Notes: generated by a model not told the origin, from the letters alone. Positions 17,424-27,220 are shown, counted from the first letter of the stretch. The stretch is DNA of 64,000 nucleotides from Frateuria_A sp051900415 (GCF_051900415.1 NZ_JBHZGL010000010.1:1-64000); one strand, 5' to 3'. A program made the numbers and translations.

Positions 17424-18935
17424 ATGACCGACACGCACGCAAGCGCCGCCCACCGCATCCTGTTTGAAACGGACCACCTGCACCAGGACCTTCGCAAGCG
17501 CAGCGTGCGGGGCGCGGCGGTGACCATTTCCAGTCAGGCGGCGCGGCTGCTGCTGCAGGTCGGCGGTATGGCGTTGCTGGCGCGGCTGCTGTTACCGGAG
17601 GACTTCGGCGTCTACGGCAAGACCATCGCACTGACCGGCTTCATCACCACCATCCAGACCGGTGGGCTGTCGCTGGCAACCGTGCAGCAGGCGCAGATCA
17701 ACCACGGCCAGGTCAGCACGCTGTTCTGGCTCAATGCGTTGCTGGGGCTCACGGCGGCGGCGCTGGTCGCTGCGCTCAGTCCGGCGATGGCGTGGTTCTA
17801 CAAGGACCCGCGCGTGCTGGCGATCGGCCTGGCCATGGCCGGCGTGGTGCTGATCAGCAGCCTGGGCGTGCAGCACCGCGCACTGCTGCAGCGACAGATG
17901 CGCTTCATGCAGAAGGTGAGCGGTGACCTGCTGGCGCTGTTGTCGGGCTTCGTCGCCGCGGTGATCGCCGCGTCGATGGGCGCCGGCTACTGGTCCTTCG
18001 TCATCCAGCAATACACCATGGCGCTGGTCACGCTGGTGATGCTCTACGGCTTCTGCCGCTGGGTGCCCGGACTACCTCGCCGCCGCAGCGGCGTGCGCCC
18101 GATGGTCAAGCTCGGCGCCAACCAGAGCGCGTCGAGCATCCTCAACTTCGCCAACCGCAACGTCGACAACGTCCTCATCGGCCGCTACATCTCCGATGCG
18201 GCACTGGGTTTCTACACGCTGGCCTATCGCCTGCTGCTGTTGCCGATCCAGCAGATCAACGCGCCGCTGTCCTCGGTGATGTTGCCGGCGTTGAGCCGGT
18301 TGCAGCACCAGCCCAAGCGCTTCTGCCGGTTCTATTACCGCGCGCTGGGCGCGATCGTGTTCGTCGGCATGCCGATCGTGTGTTTCCTGTGGGTGGATGC
18401 GCGCTCGGTCATCCAAATCGCATTGGGGCCGAAGTGGCTGCCCACGGTGCCGTTGTTCCAGGCGCTCGGCGTGGCCGCGTTCATCGGCACCTTCAACATC
18501 GCCGGCAACTGGGTCTACACGTCGCTGGGGCGCACCGATCGCCGGTTGTTCTGGCAGGGCATCGCCACGCCGGTGACGCTGGCGGCGTTCTTCATCGGCC
18601 TGCCGTGGGGCGCCTTCGGCATCGCCGTCTCCTTCAGCGCCACCCGCGTGCTGCTGGTGGTTCCCTCGTTGCACAACGCCTATCGCGGCACGCCGGTCGA
18701 CCTGTGGACCACGGCCAAGACGCTGGCGCGACCGGCGGCCACGTCTATCGGCGTAGCGGCCATCCTGTGGGGTCTGCAGCACACGATGACCGAGTGGCCG
18801 GTGCGCTGGGTGTTCCTGGATGCGTTGATCTATGGCGGCCTGTACCTCGGAGCGTGGCTGGCCAATGCATCCGGGCGCGCGCACGTGCGCGACCTCATGT
18901 CGGTGCTGGAGGAGTTGCGCTCGCGCAAGCGCTGA
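17424..18935 (+). CDS. Oligosaccharide flippase, MOP/Wzx-type
   Basis: The 503-residue membrane protein has about 12-14 hydrophobic segments and the polysaccharide-synthesis MOP pattern: RSVRGAAVTISSQAARLLLQ near residue 25, LLLPEDFGVYG, and NRNVDNVLIGRYISDAALG near residue 250. Wzx-type flippases move undecaprenyl-linked repeat units across the inner membrane for periplasmic polymerisation. It is the only flippase in the window and pairs logically with the EpsG-like protein at 2281. The start at 17424 gives a normal N-terminus; an upstream in-frame ATG at 17310 would add a low-complexity extension. Confidence 0.87.
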   Translation: MTDTHASAAHRILFETDHLHQDLRKRSVRGAAVTISSQAARLLLQVGGMALLARLLLPEDFGVYGKTIALTGFITTIQTGGLSLATVQQAQINHGQVSTLFWLNALLGLTAAALVAALSPAMAWFYKDPRVLAIGLAMAGVVLISSLGVQHRALLQRQMRFMQKVSGDLLALLSGFVAAVIAASMGAGYWSFVIQQYTMALVTLVMLYGFCRWVPGLPRRRSGVRPMVKLGANQSASSILNFANRNVDNVLIGRYISDAALGFYTLAYRLLLLPIQQINAPLSSVMLPALSRLQHQPKRFCRFYYRALGAIVFVGMPIVCFLWVDARSVIQIALGPKWLPTVPLFQALGVAAFIGTFNIAGNWVYTSLGRTDRRLFWQGIATPVTLAAFFIGLPWGAFGIAVSFSATRVLLVVPSLHNAYRGTPVDLWTTAKTLARPAATSIGVAAILWGLQHTMTEWPVRWVFLDALIYGGLYLGAWLANASGRAHVRDLMSVLEELRSRKR

Positions 18936-18979
18936 AAATGCGGCGGGCATGAGATTGCCCGGTCGAGCAGGAGGACACC

Positions 18980-19822
18980 ATGCAGGGAACTTGGTTTCGC
19001 GCGTCGCGTCCGCTGCGCCAGGCGGCATCGGGCGCATTCCGCTTCTGCCGGCATCGCACGGCCGCGGTGTTTCCCCGTCCGGTGATCTTCGGCGGCAGCC
19101 CCAAGTCGGGCACCACCGCCATCGCGGCGCTGCTGGCCGAAGCGACCGGCCTGTCGATCAGCAACGATCCCTTCTGGCGCGTGCTGCGCAGCGACGGTGA
19201 CGGCTACCTGTTGCCGGACGTGCTGGAAGGAAACCTCAAGCTCGATGCCTTCGTGCGTCGGTATCCGGCGTACTTCTCCGCGCGCATCGTGAAAGATCCC
19301 GATTTTGCCTTCCTCTACCGCGAGCTGCAGCAGGTGTTTCCCGAGTCGCCGCAAGTTTTCATCGTGCGCGATCCACGGGAAAACATCCGCGGCATCCTGG
19401 ACCGGCTGCACATGCGCGGCGACCTCGATCACCTGGGGCCGGCCGAGAATCGTACGCTCGCCCGCGAAGGCGGCTGGCGCACGATCCTGGACGGCCGGGG
19501 ACTGGGCCTGGACGGGCGGGCGAACTATATCGGCCGGCTGGCCCAGCGATGGGTGCGGGGTGTCGACGCGTACTTCGCCGCGGGCACGCCGGTGCACCTG
19601 GTGCGCTACGAGGATTTCCTGGAGGACCGCGCCGCCTTCATCGCCGACCTCGCCGACCTGCTGGGCCTCGAGCTTCGGGCCGACGTCGACGCGAGGCTGG
19701 CCCGGCGGGCGGGCCATCACGGCCAGCGTTCGCTTTCCACGGAAGCCTTTTTCGGCAAGCGCAACCTCTCGGTCATCGAGCGCACCTGCGGCGCGCACAT
19801 GGCCAGGTTCGGCTATGCCTGA
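18980..19822 (+). CDS. Sulfotransferase domain protein
   Basis: A 280-residue protein with the PAPS 5'-phosphosulfate loop FGGSPKSGTTAIA at residues 38-50 and the 3'-phosphate site FIVRDPRENIRGIL near residue 130, the core of the general sulfotransferase fold. LVRYEDFLEDRAAFIADLADLLG near residue 210 is also typical of the family. The start at 18980 follows AGGAGGA. The stretch before the loop is basic but not a clear signal peptide or anchor, so a cytoplasmic or peripheral location is expected. It follows the flippase by 44 bases, suggesting co-transcription. The acceptor sugar is unknown. Confidence 0.88.
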   Translation: MQGTWFRASRPLRQAASGAFRFCRHRTAAVFPRPVIFGGSPKSGTTAIAALLAEATGLSISNDPFWRVLRSDGDGYLLPDVLEGNLKLDAFVRRYPAYFSARIVKDPDFAFLYRELQQVFPESPQVFIVRDPRENIRGILDRLHMRGDLDHLGPAENRTLAREGGWRTILDGRGLGLDGRANYIGRLAQRWVRGVDAYFAAGTPVHLVRYEDFLEDRAAFIADLADLLGLELRADVDARLARRAGHHGQRSLSTEAFFGKRNLSVIERTCGAHMARFGYA

Positions 19823-20016
19823 CAGCCGTCGGGCGGGGCAGGGAGCCCGACCGTTCACCCGTTTGCGACGGCCCGGATGGCAACGTCTGCTGCGCTGCGG
19901 CCAGGGGCCACGGAGCTGCCGGGGCCCCGGCGAACAACAAGGCAACGATGCGCAAAAACGTAGCCGTCGCCTGCAAACCATGCGCGTACCCGATACCGCA
20001 CACAAGGAGATCCAAG

Positions 20017-20628
20017 GTGACGGCCAAAGTTTTCTGCATCGGCTTCCACAAGACCGGAACCACCAGCCTCGCCGAGGCGCTGCAGGTGCTCGGCTACCGG
20101 GTGACCGGGCCCAATGGCGTGCGGGATCCGGACATCGCCACCAAGGTCCGCCCGATGGCCTGGGAGCTGGTCGAGAAGTACGACGCGTTCCAGGACAACC
20201 CGTGGCCGATCCTCTACAAGGAGCTGGACTTGCGCTACCCGGGCAGCAAGTTCGTGCTGACCATGCGCAGTACCGAGTCGTGGCTGCGCAGCCAGCTCAA
20301 GCACTTCGGCGAGCGCGAGACAGCCATGCGCAAGTGGATCTACGGCGACACCCACGGCTGCCCGCAAGGCAACGAGGAGGTCTACGTCCGCCGCTACGAG
20401 ACGCACAATAGCGAGGTGCAGGACTACTTCCGCGATCGTCCGGACGACCTGCTGGTGATGGAATTGGCCAAGGGCGACGGTTGGGAAAAGCTCGCACCGT
20501 TCCTGGGCAAGCCGATGCCCGCCATGCCGTTCCCGCACGCCAACAAGGCGGGTGATCGCGCACTGGTCGCGAAGCTGCTGAAGAAGGGCAAGGCACAGCT
20601 CGCGCATATGGGCGTGCATCTGGCCTGA
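20017..20628 (+). CDS. Small sulfotransferase-like protein
   Basis: The 203-residue protein begins with a GTG codon preceded by AAGGAGA at the right distance. GFHKTGTTSLAEAL at residues 9-22 is a PAPS-type P-loop, and FVLTMRSTESWLRSQ near residue 90 takes the place of the 3'-phosphate-binding segment. It is smaller than the neighbouring sulfotransferases and belongs to a different subfamily (Sulfotransfer_4/5-like), so its acceptor is probably different. A longer in-frame reading from 19549 would overlap the previous gene and is rejected. A strong terminator follows, ending the plus-strand block. Confidence 0.82.
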   Translation: MTAKVFCIGFHKTGTTSLAEALQVLGYRVTGPNGVRDPDIATKVRPMAWELVEKYDAFQDNPWPILYKELDLRYPGSKFVLTMRSTESWLRSQLKHFGERETAMRKWIYGDTHGCPQGNEEVYVRRYETHNSEVQDYFRDRPDDLLVMELAKGDGWEKLAPFLGKPMPAMPFPHANKAGDRALVAKLLKKGKAQLAHMGVHLA

Positions 20629-20656
20629 CGACCGGTAATCAACCGTACCGATACCC

Positions 20657-20682
20657 AAAACGCCCCGGCCGGGGCGTTTTTT
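20657..20682 (+). terminator. Intrinsic terminator after the sulfotransferase operon
   Basis: AAAACGCCCCGG / CCGGGGCGTTTT is a near-perfect stem followed by TTTTTT. It could work for both strands because the A-tract mirrors the T-tract; the next gene converges from the other side. Confidence 0.92.
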
Positions 20683-20789
20683 ACATGCGGGTCATGCCTT
20701 GCCGTCGAGGCACGCTTGCGGGCGATGGTTCTTCGCGACCGCCACAAGCATCGCCGCGCAAGCGGGCTCCTACGGACACCGTCGACTCC

Positions 20790-21683
20790 TCAGGCTTCGG
20801 TGGGGTGCTCGGGCCAGCCGAAGCGCTCGCCCAGCGAGAGGTCCCAGGCTTTGGGCGTGAACACGTAGGTACCGGCGCCCGGGGTAACGGTCAGCTCGCC
20901 GACGTAGACCTTGCCCTGGTGCACGTAGAAGTCCACGCGCAAGTAGCCGAACGGCCGGGCAAGCTTCTTCGCCAGTGCCAGCATCTCCGGCAGCGCCTCG
21001 GGCTTCTCGGTGGTGCCGGTGCTGGGCCGAAGCAGCGGCAGGTCCATCTCGAAGGGCGCCGGCGACCAGTCCTCCAGGTACAGCTGCTGTTCGAGATCGC
21101 GGAAGCGGCCGTGCATGTGCTGGATGAACACGAACGGCTCGCGCCCTGGTGCGTTGAACACGTTGAACTTGTAGTCGTCCGGCGCGTCGTTGCCTTCCAG
21201 CAGCGCCTTCTCGAAGAGGATCTTCGGCGGGATCGACAGGTAATGCTTTTCCCGGCTGCGCGAGGCGGCGCCGGCGGCAAGCCAGCCGTTGGCCAGCGCG
21301 GCCAGCTGTGCGGGGTCTTCCTTGCGCATGTCGCGGACGATCTTCACCTGCCCGAAGCCGTTGCTCGTCTTCATCACGAACGCGGCGGGCAGGTTGTCGA
21401 AGGTCGCAGGCGTCACCGTGTCGCAGGACAGGTACGCCGGCACCACATAGTCCGCACCTACCGTGCGGGCGACGTAGTCGCGCGCGGCGACCTTGTCGGC
21501 CAGCGTGGTGAACACGGGCACCGGATAGCGCATCCGGTAGAAGATCTTCTCGGAGAAACGCTTGGGGTTCCGGAAATTGCAGAACCGCCCATGTACCTGC
21601 AGGGACTTGTACTGGTAGAACCCAGCGTCCGGAAGCGAATTGAAAAGGCGCTTGATCGCCTTCTTGGGCGCGAGGATCTTCAT
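20790..21683 (-). CDS. TupA-like ATP-grasp ligase
   Basis: A 297-residue protein of the TupA-like ATP-grasp family. Conserved stretches are RFSEKIFYRMRY near residue 43, LADKVAARDYV, FVMKTSNGFGQVKIV (nucleotide-binding lysine region), YKFNVFNA, and at the C-terminus VGELTVTPGAGTYVFTPKAWD. The family is named for TupA of alkaliphilic Bacillus teichuronopeptide synthesis, where a peptide is attached to glucuronic acid polymer. Here it probably ligates an amino acid or amine to a sugar carboxylate (inference). Start 21683 is chosen over an in-frame 21785 because homology begins at MKILAPKKAI. It is paralogous to the gene at 27901. Confidence 0.85.
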   Translation of the reverse strand: MKILAPKKAIKRLFNSLPDAGFYQYKSLQVHGRFCNFRNPKRFSEKIFYRMRYPVPVFTTLADKVAARDYVARTVGADYVVPAYLSCDTVTPATFDNLPAAFVMKTSNGFGQVKIVRDMRKEDPAQLAALANGWLAAGAASRSREKHYLSIPPKILFEKALLEGNDAPDDYKFNVFNAPGREPFVFIQHMHGRFRDLEQQLYLEDWSPAPFEMDLPLLRPSTGTTEKPEALPEMLALAKKLARPFGYLRVDFYVHQGKVYVGELTVTPGAGTYVFTPKAWDLSLGERFGWPEHPTEA

Positions 21684-21967
21684 GACGCTCTCTCTTCCTG
21701 TCCTTCCGACAACCCGTTCGGAGACGGTACGCAAGGCGGGTTCTGGTGCCATCCGACGACGCGCCTGACCGGGTGCCTGAACCACGGCCCGGACAGCGGG
21801 CCGACTCTACTTCAAGGCCCCGAACCCGTCACGGCGCATGCCTGCCGGTGAGTGCCTCCGGGACGGCGATGGGTTGGGTCGCCGGAGGGAACATCATCTG
21901 TGTATTGGGTGGCGCAGGTCCCGGGAGACCCGACGGACGCAACCGAAATCGTCTGTTCGACGCAGCT

Positions 21968-22831
21968 TCAGATCGCCTGCCGCGCGCGTTGCGCCTGGTC
22001 GCAAGCGGCCCGGGCACTCGGGGCGAGATACCCGAACTTCTCCACGATGAACCGGTCGCGGTCGCCAACGAGCTTTTCGGTCTGCTCGTCGTAGTAATAG
22101 CCCGGGCCGCGCTTCTTTGATGAGGTATTGGTCTTGGGCCGCTCCATCAACTCGGCGGCCTTCTGTTTGGGCACCTCGACGTTCGCGGCCCGCAGCGCTT
22201 CCAGCAGGTCGGCCTCCAGGTGCTCGTTGCGGATGAACCGGTCGACGAAGCAGTGCTGCCGTTCGTGCTCGATCAACTGCTCGGGGGTGGTCACGGCCCG
22301 CAGCGTGCCGAACTGGTTCTTGTGGCAGGTGAACAGGCGCATGTAGCGCCAGGTCAGCAGACCCGCGAAGCGGTTGACCGGAAAGCGCCAGTAACCTTCG
22401 CCGATATCGCGCCAGTAGCCCGGGTCGTGCAGCATGCGTACCCATTCGCGGAAGGCGCCCGGGTCGTTGATGTCGCGGAACGTGCGCTGCCACTCCCTGG
22501 TATGCCAGTTCGGCCGCATGCTCATCACCAGGCGCAGCACGGAGAAGAAGTCCCGCTTCCAGCCGTGGTCGCGCAGGCGGATGCCGGGCGTGCTGAGGTT
22601 GCTGTAAAGATCGCCCCGCCCGTCGCAACAGTAGGCCCAGAGCGACACGTGCCAGTCCCATGGATCGCGCACCGAGCCCAGGAAGAAGCGGTCACCGGCA
22701 AACACCTCCTCGGGGGCCTGGTTATGGCGCATCACCAGCCGGCCGCCGACGATCTCCTTGAGCAGGTTGCGGATGTGGGTGCATCCGGTCTTCTGCAATT
22801 CGAGAAAGACGATCCTGTCGGAAACGAACAT
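21968..22831 (-). CDS. Sulfotransferase family protein, left member of divergent pair
   Basis: The 287-residue protein has FLELQKTGCTHIRNLLKEI at residues 9-27, with KTGCT in the PAPS P-loop, and FFLGSVRDPWDWHVSLWAY near residue 55 as the 3'-phosphate site. It is highly similar over its length to the gene at 23154, which points the other way, 322 bases off. DNA identity over the first 90 bases is also high, indicating recent inverted duplication. Start 22831 matches the start of the partner exactly; upstream in-frame extension to 23023 crosses the shared promoter. Probably cytoplasmic carbohydrate sulfation. Confidence 0.85.
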   Translation of the reverse strand: MFVSDRIVFLELQKTGCTHIRNLLKEIVGGRLVMRHNQAPEEVFAGDRFFLGSVRDPWDWHVSLWAYCCDGRGDLYSNLSTPGIRLRDHGWKRDFFSVLRLVMSMRPNWHTREWQRTFRDINDPGAFREWVRMLHDPGYWRDIGEGYWRFPVNRFAGLLTWRYMRLFTCHKNQFGTLRAVTTPEQLIEHERQHCFVDRFIRNEHLEADLLEALRAANVEVPKQKAAELMERPKTNTSSKKRGPGYYYDEQTEKLVGDRDRFIVEKFGYLAPSARAACDQAQRARQAI

Positions 22832-23153
22832 AGTTACTCCCGGTTTCTTGGTCAGACGCGCCGCGCCGGCCAGAAGGCTCGCCTGCGCGCCAATGCGCGG
22901 GCGTGCCTCCTGGCCGGCAGCGCATCGCGCAGGTGTAGGCGACCGCCGTAGCGGCGACGTTGCCATCGCTTCTGTCGTAGAGCGGTGAACTGCTGACCTC
23001 GCTTGCCCGCCACGGCGCATCACACCGCCGATTCACCCACCTACGACAAACGCGATGGCACCGTCCCGGCGTTTCGTGGCACGTCGCCGTGATGCACCGA
23101 CCGCCATGCACGGATGCCGCCGCCCGCGGGCAACAGCCAACGATGGAGCCGAT
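22832..23153. promoter_or_regulatory. Divergent intergenic region between paired sulfotransferases
   Basis: The two start codons face away from each other across 322 bases, so both promoters must lie here. I could not recognise convincing -35/-10 boxes. No gene is supported inside. Confidence 0.5.
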
Positions 23154-24008
23154 ATGTTTGTTTCCGACAGGATCGTTTTCGTGGAGCTGCAGAAGACCGG
23201 ATGCACCCACATCCGCAAGCTTCTCAAGGAGATCGTTGGCGGCGAGCTCATCGACAAGCACAACCAGGCCGGATCGCACCTGTTCACCGGCGACCGCTTC
23301 TTCCTGGGCTCGATCCGCAACCCGTGGGACTGGTACGTCTCGCACTGGGCCTACGGCTGCGACTGCAAGGGCACCGTCTTCTACAACGTCACCACCGACG
23401 GTTGGCGCGGCCGCGGCCGCGGCTGGAAAAAACACCCGATGCAGACGCTGGCCGAGTTCCTGCAGAGCCGCCCAAACCGGCACGCGGAGGAATGGCGGCG
23501 GACCTACCGCGACGCCAACGACCCGGGTGCGTTCCGGCAGTGGCTGCACATGCTGCACGACGCCACCTACTGGCCCGACGTCGGCGAGGGCTACTGGAAA
23601 TGGCCGGCCAGCCGCGTCGCCGGCCTGCTGACCTGGCGCTACATGAAACTGTTCACCTGCCGCGAGGGCGGGCTCGGCGCGCTGAAATCGATCGTGACGC
23701 CGGAACAATTGGCGGCTCACGAAGGCCGTCACTGTTTCATCGATGGGTTCATCCGCAACGAGCGGCTGGAATCGGACCTGCTCGATGCCCTGGCGCGCGC
23801 CGACATCGCCGTACCGCCGGCCACGGTCGAGGAAATCCGCACGCGCCCGAAGACCAATACGTCCTCGAAGAAACACGGCGCGCAGTTCTATTACGACGCG
23901 GCGACCGAGGCGCTGGTCGCCGAGCGCGAAAAGCTGATCGTGGAGAAATTCGGCTACCTCGCCCCGGGGGCCGGGGCGTGCGACCGGCGCGCGACCGCGC
24001 CTGTATAG
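23154..24008 (+). CDS. Sulfotransferase family protein, right member of divergent pair
   Basis: The 284-residue partner of the 21968 gene. It shares the N-terminal VELQKTGCTHIRKLLKEI PAPS loop, FFLGSIRNPWDWYVSHWAY, WHML-type helical stretches, and the C-terminal KTNTSSKKHGAQFYYD and EKFGYLAP. The ATG at 23154 has GGAG seven bases upstream. The two copies differ in clustered places (residues 38-50, 70-90), which may reflect different acceptor sites. It is followed by cysD on the same strand after 330 bases. Confidence 0.85.
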   Translation: MFVSDRIVFVELQKTGCTHIRKLLKEIVGGELIDKHNQAGSHLFTGDRFFLGSIRNPWDWYVSHWAYGCDCKGTVFYNVTTDGWRGRGRGWKKHPMQTLAEFLQSRPNRHAEEWRRTYRDANDPGAFRQWLHMLHDATYWPDVGEGYWKWPASRVAGLLTWRYMKLFTCREGGLGALKSIVTPEQLAAHEGRHCFIDGFIRNERLESDLLDALARADIAVPPATVEEIRTRPKTNTSSKKHGAQFYYDAATEALVAEREKLIVEKFGYLAPGAGACDRRATAPV

Positions 24009-24338
24009 CGGGGCGCGTTCACGCGCGGGTCATCCCGACGGCGCCGCCGATGGCGCCACGGCGCGCCAACGGACCATGTTCCGGCGACCTCCGTTTCATC
24101 TCGCCGGCACGCCCTTCTGACAGCGCTTCGACGCTTGCGTTGAAAGAATTGCCCAGCCCGCCGGCGTTTGTTCTACAGGCGTATGCCGGCAGTGAAGTGG
24201 GCCCCTTTCCGGCGATGTCCAGACGGCCCCTTGTTCCGGAATCGCATAACGCAAAGCTACCGATTTCTTTCACAAACGCTTGTCCAAGATGCAACGTCAC
24301 GGTTGCCTTCTTGGCGCCCCACTGCAACAGGACTGCCC
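24009..24338. other. Intergenic region before cysD
   Basis: Probably carries the cysD promoter. I find no clear -10/-35 pair and no obvious riboswitch or terminator hairpin. No gene supported. Confidence 0.5.
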
Positions 24339-25316
24339 ATGACCCTGGCCGCCACGCCCCAAGACCACGCCGCCCCGCGCAACGAACCCGCGCGGGATAC
24401 CGATCTCCAGCGCCTTGCCGCTTCCTCGCACCTGAAGCGGCTGGAGGCCGAGGCCATCCACATCATGCGCGAGGTGGCGGCCGAGTTCGCCAACCCGGTG
24501 ATGCTGTACTCGGTCGGCAAGGACTCCTCGGTGCTGTTGCACTTGCTGCAGAAGGCGTTCTATCCGGCGCCGCCGCCGATCCCGATGATGCATGTGGACA
24601 CCACCTGGAAGTTCCGCGAGATGATCGCTTTCCGCGACCGCCGCGCGAAGGAAACCGGCTGCCGGCTGATCGTGCACACCAACCAGGAAGGCGTGGCGCA
24701 GGGCGTGAACCCGTTTAGCCACGGCGCCAGCGTGCACACCGACATCATGAAGACCCAGGCGCTTAAGCAGGCGCTGGACAAGTACAAGTTCGACGCGGCC
24801 ATCGGCGGCGCGCGCCGCGACGAGGAGAAATCCCGCGCCAAGGAGCGCGTGTTCTCCTTCCGCAACGCGCAGCACCGCTGGGATCCGAAGAGCCAGCGCC
24901 CGGAGCTGTGGAGCCTCTACAACACGCGCATCCACAAGGGCGAGAGCGTGCGCGTGTTCCCGCTGTCCAACTGGACGGAGCTCGACATCTGGCTCTACAT
25001 CTACCGCGAGAACATCGAGGTGCCCTCGCTGTATCTGGCGAAAGAGCGCCCGACGGTCGAGCGCGACGGCCAGCTGATCATGGTCGACGACGACCGCATG
25101 CCGCTGGAGCCGGGCGAAGTGCCGCAGATGCGCAAGGTGCGCTTCCGCACGCTCGGCTGCTACCCGCTCACCGCGGCGATCGAGTCCGACGCCGACACGC
25201 TGCCGGCGGTGATCCAGGAAATGCTCATCGCGCGTACGTCCGAACGCCAGGGTCGCATCATCGACCAGGACGCCTCGGCCTCCATGGAAAAGAAGAAGCA
25301 GGAAGGGTATTTCTGA
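24339..25316 (+). CDS. cysD: Sulfate adenylyltransferase subunit 2 (CysD)
   Basis: The 325-residue catalytic subunit of ATP sulfurylase. The PP-loop LYSVGKDSSVLLHL lies at residues 56-69 and IGGARRDEEKSRAKERVFSFR near residue 155; length and C-terminal SMEKKKQEGYF are typical of CysD. It makes adenosine 5'-phosphosulfate (APS) from sulfate and ATP with the CysN GTPase. Its stop overlaps the start of cysNC (TGATG), so the subunits are translationally coupled. No cysH, cysI or cysJ is nearby, so in this setting the product more likely feeds PAPS-dependent sulfation than cysteine synthesis. Confidence 0.95.
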   Translation: MTLAATPQDHAAPRNEPARDTDLQRLAASSHLKRLEAEAIHIMREVAAEFANPVMLYSVGKDSSVLLHLLQKAFYPAPPPIPMMHVDTTWKFREMIAFRDRRAKETGCRLIVHTNQEGVAQGVNPFSHGASVHTDIMKTQALKQALDKYKFDAAIGGARRDEEKSRAKERVFSFRNAQHRWDPKSQRPELWSLYNTRIHKGESVRVFPLSNWTELDIWLYIYRENIEVPSLYLAKERPTVERDGQLIMVDDDRMPLEPGEVPQMRKVRFRTLGCYPLTAAIESDADTLPAVIQEMLIARTSERQGRIIDQDASASMEKKKQEGYF

Positions 25317-27220
25317 TGGATCTGCAAATCACCGACTCCGCGCCGGACAACGCCGTCACCGCGATCAACGATTACCTGCAGCGGCACGAGACCAAGAGCC
25401 TGCTGCGCTTCATCACCTGCGGCAGCGTGGACGACGGCAAGAGCACGCTGCTGGGCCGCCTGCTGTACGACACCAAGCTGCTGTTCGACGACCAGTTGGC
25501 CGCGCTCGAGGGCGACAGCCTGCGCCATGGCACGCAGAACGGCGCGCTGGATTTCGCGCTGCTGGTCGACGGCCTGTCCGCCGAGCGCGAGCAGGGCATC
25601 ACCATCGACGTGGCCTACCGCTTCTTCAGCACGGACAAGCGCAAGTTCATCGTCGCCGACTGCCCGGGGCACGAGCAGTACACGCGCAACATGGCGACCG
25701 GTGCCTCCACCGCCGACCTTGCGGTCGTGCTGGTCGACGCGCGCAAGGGCCTGATGACGCAGACGCGCCGCCACACCTACATCTGCAGCCTGCTCGGCAT
25801 CCGCCATGTGCTGCTGGCGGTCAACAAGATGGACCTGGTGGACTACGCGCAGAGCACGTTCAAGCGCATCGAGAGCGACTACCGCCTGGTCGCCGCGCAG
25901 ATGGGCATCGAGAACGTTACCGCGATCCCGCTCTCCGCGCTGGCGGGCGAGAACGTGTCCAGCCGCTCGCAGGTGATGGGCTGGTACAACGGGCCGAGCC
26001 TGCTCGAGCACCTGGAGACCGTGCAGGTCGAGCGGGTCACCAGCAAGCTCGGTTTCCGCATGCCGGTGCAGTGGGTGTGCCGTCCCAACCAGAACTTCCG
26101 CGGGTACGCGGGCCAGGTGGTCGCCGGCTCGATCGCGCCCGGCGACGAGATCGTCGCGCTGCCCAGCGGCGTGCGCTCGCGGGTTGCGCGCCTGGTCACC
26201 GCCGACGGCGACCTGCCGCGCGCGGCCGCCGGCGACGCCGTGGCGATCCAGCTCGAGGACGAGCGTGACATCAGCCGCGGCGACGTGATCGCGTCGATCT
26301 CCTCGCCGCCGCAGGTGGCCGACCAGTTCGCCGCGCACCTGTTGTGGATGGACGCGGCAGCGTTGCTGCCAGGCCGTCCGTACTGGATGAAGATCGGCGC
26401 GCGCATGGTCACCGCGCAGGTGACCGAGATCAAGCACCGGGTCGACGTGAACACGCAGGAGAAGCGTGCCGCCAAGCGCCTGGAGCTCAACGAGGTGGGC
26501 TTCTGCAACCTGAGCCTGGACCACGCGATCGCGTTCGAGTCCTACGAGGACTGCCGCGAGCTCGGCGCGTTCATCCTGATCGACCGCCAGACCAACGCCA
26601 CGGTGGCCGCCGGCACGCTCAACTTCGCGTTGCGCCGCGCCGACAACATCCACTGGCAGCACACCGACGTCGATCGCGTGGCGCGTGCGCGCATCAAGGG
26701 CCAGATGCCGGCCTGCCTGTGGTTCACCGGCCTGTCCGGTTCGGGCAAGTCGACCATCGCCAACGTGGTGGAGAAGCGCCTGCACGCGATGGGCTACCAC
26801 ACGTACATGCTCGACGGTGACAACGTACGCCACGGCCTGAACCGCGACCTGGGCTTCACCGACGAGGACCGCGTGGAGAACATCCGCCGCGTGGCGGAGG
26901 TGTCCAAGCTGATGGTCGATGCGGGCCTGATCGTGATGGTGTCGTTCATCAGCCCGTTCCGCAGCGAGCGTGGCATGGCACGCAGCCTGTTCGAGAACGG
27001 CGAGTTCCGCGAGGTATTCGTCGACACGCCGCTGGAGGTGTGTGCACAGCGCGATCCGAAGGGTCTCTACGCGAAGGCGAAGGCCGGACAGATCCGCAAC
27101 TTCACCGGCATCGACTCGCCCTACGAGCGTCCGGAAAACCCGGAGATGCACCTGGACACCATGGGTGCCTCCGTGGACGAGCTGGCGCAGCGGATCATCG
27201 ACGGTCTGCTCGGGCAGTAA
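25316..27220 (+). CDS. cysNC: Bifunctional sulfate adenylyltransferase subunit 1 / APS kinase (CysN-CysC fusion)
   Basis: A 634-residue fusion. The N-terminal CysN GTPase has G1 GSVDDGKST at residues 36-44, EQGITIDVAYRFF, DCPGHEQYTRNM and NKMDLVD. The C-terminal APS kinase domain starts near residue 460 with WFTGLSGSGKSTIANVV, then LDGDNVRHGLNRDLGF and FISPFRSERG. It drives APS formation with CysD and then phosphorylates APS to PAPS, the sulfuryl donor for the five sulfotransferases in this window. The fusion resembles NodQ/RaxQ. A terminator lies 40 bases downstream. Confidence 0.95.
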   Translation: MDLQITDSAPDNAVTAINDYLQRHETKSLLRFITCGSVDDGKSTLLGRLLYDTKLLFDDQLAALEGDSLRHGTQNGALDFALLVDGLSAEREQGITIDVAYRFFSTDKRKFIVADCPGHEQYTRNMATGASTADLAVVLVDARKGLMTQTRRHTYICSLLGIRHVLLAVNKMDLVDYAQSTFKRIESDYRLVAAQMGIENVTAIPLSALAGENVSSRSQVMGWYNGPSLLEHLETVQVERVTSKLGFRMPVQWVCRPNQNFRGYAGQVVAGSIAPGDEIVALPSGVRSRVARLVTADGDLPRAAAGDAVAIQLEDERDISRGDVIASISSPPQVADQFAAHLLWMDAAALLPGRPYWMKIGARMVTAQVTEIKHRVDVNTQEKRAAKRLELNEVGFCNLSLDHAIAFESYEDCRELGAFILIDRQTNATVAAGTLNFALRRADNIHWQHTDVDRVARARIKGQMPACLWFTGLSGSGKSTIANVVEKRLHAMGYHTYMLDGDNVRHGLNRDLGFTDEDRVENIRRVAEVSKLMVDAGLIVMVSFISPFRSERGMARSLFENGEFREVFVDTPLEVCAQRDPKGLYAKAKAGQIRNFTGIDSPYERPENPEMHLDTMGASVDELAQRIIDGLLGQ

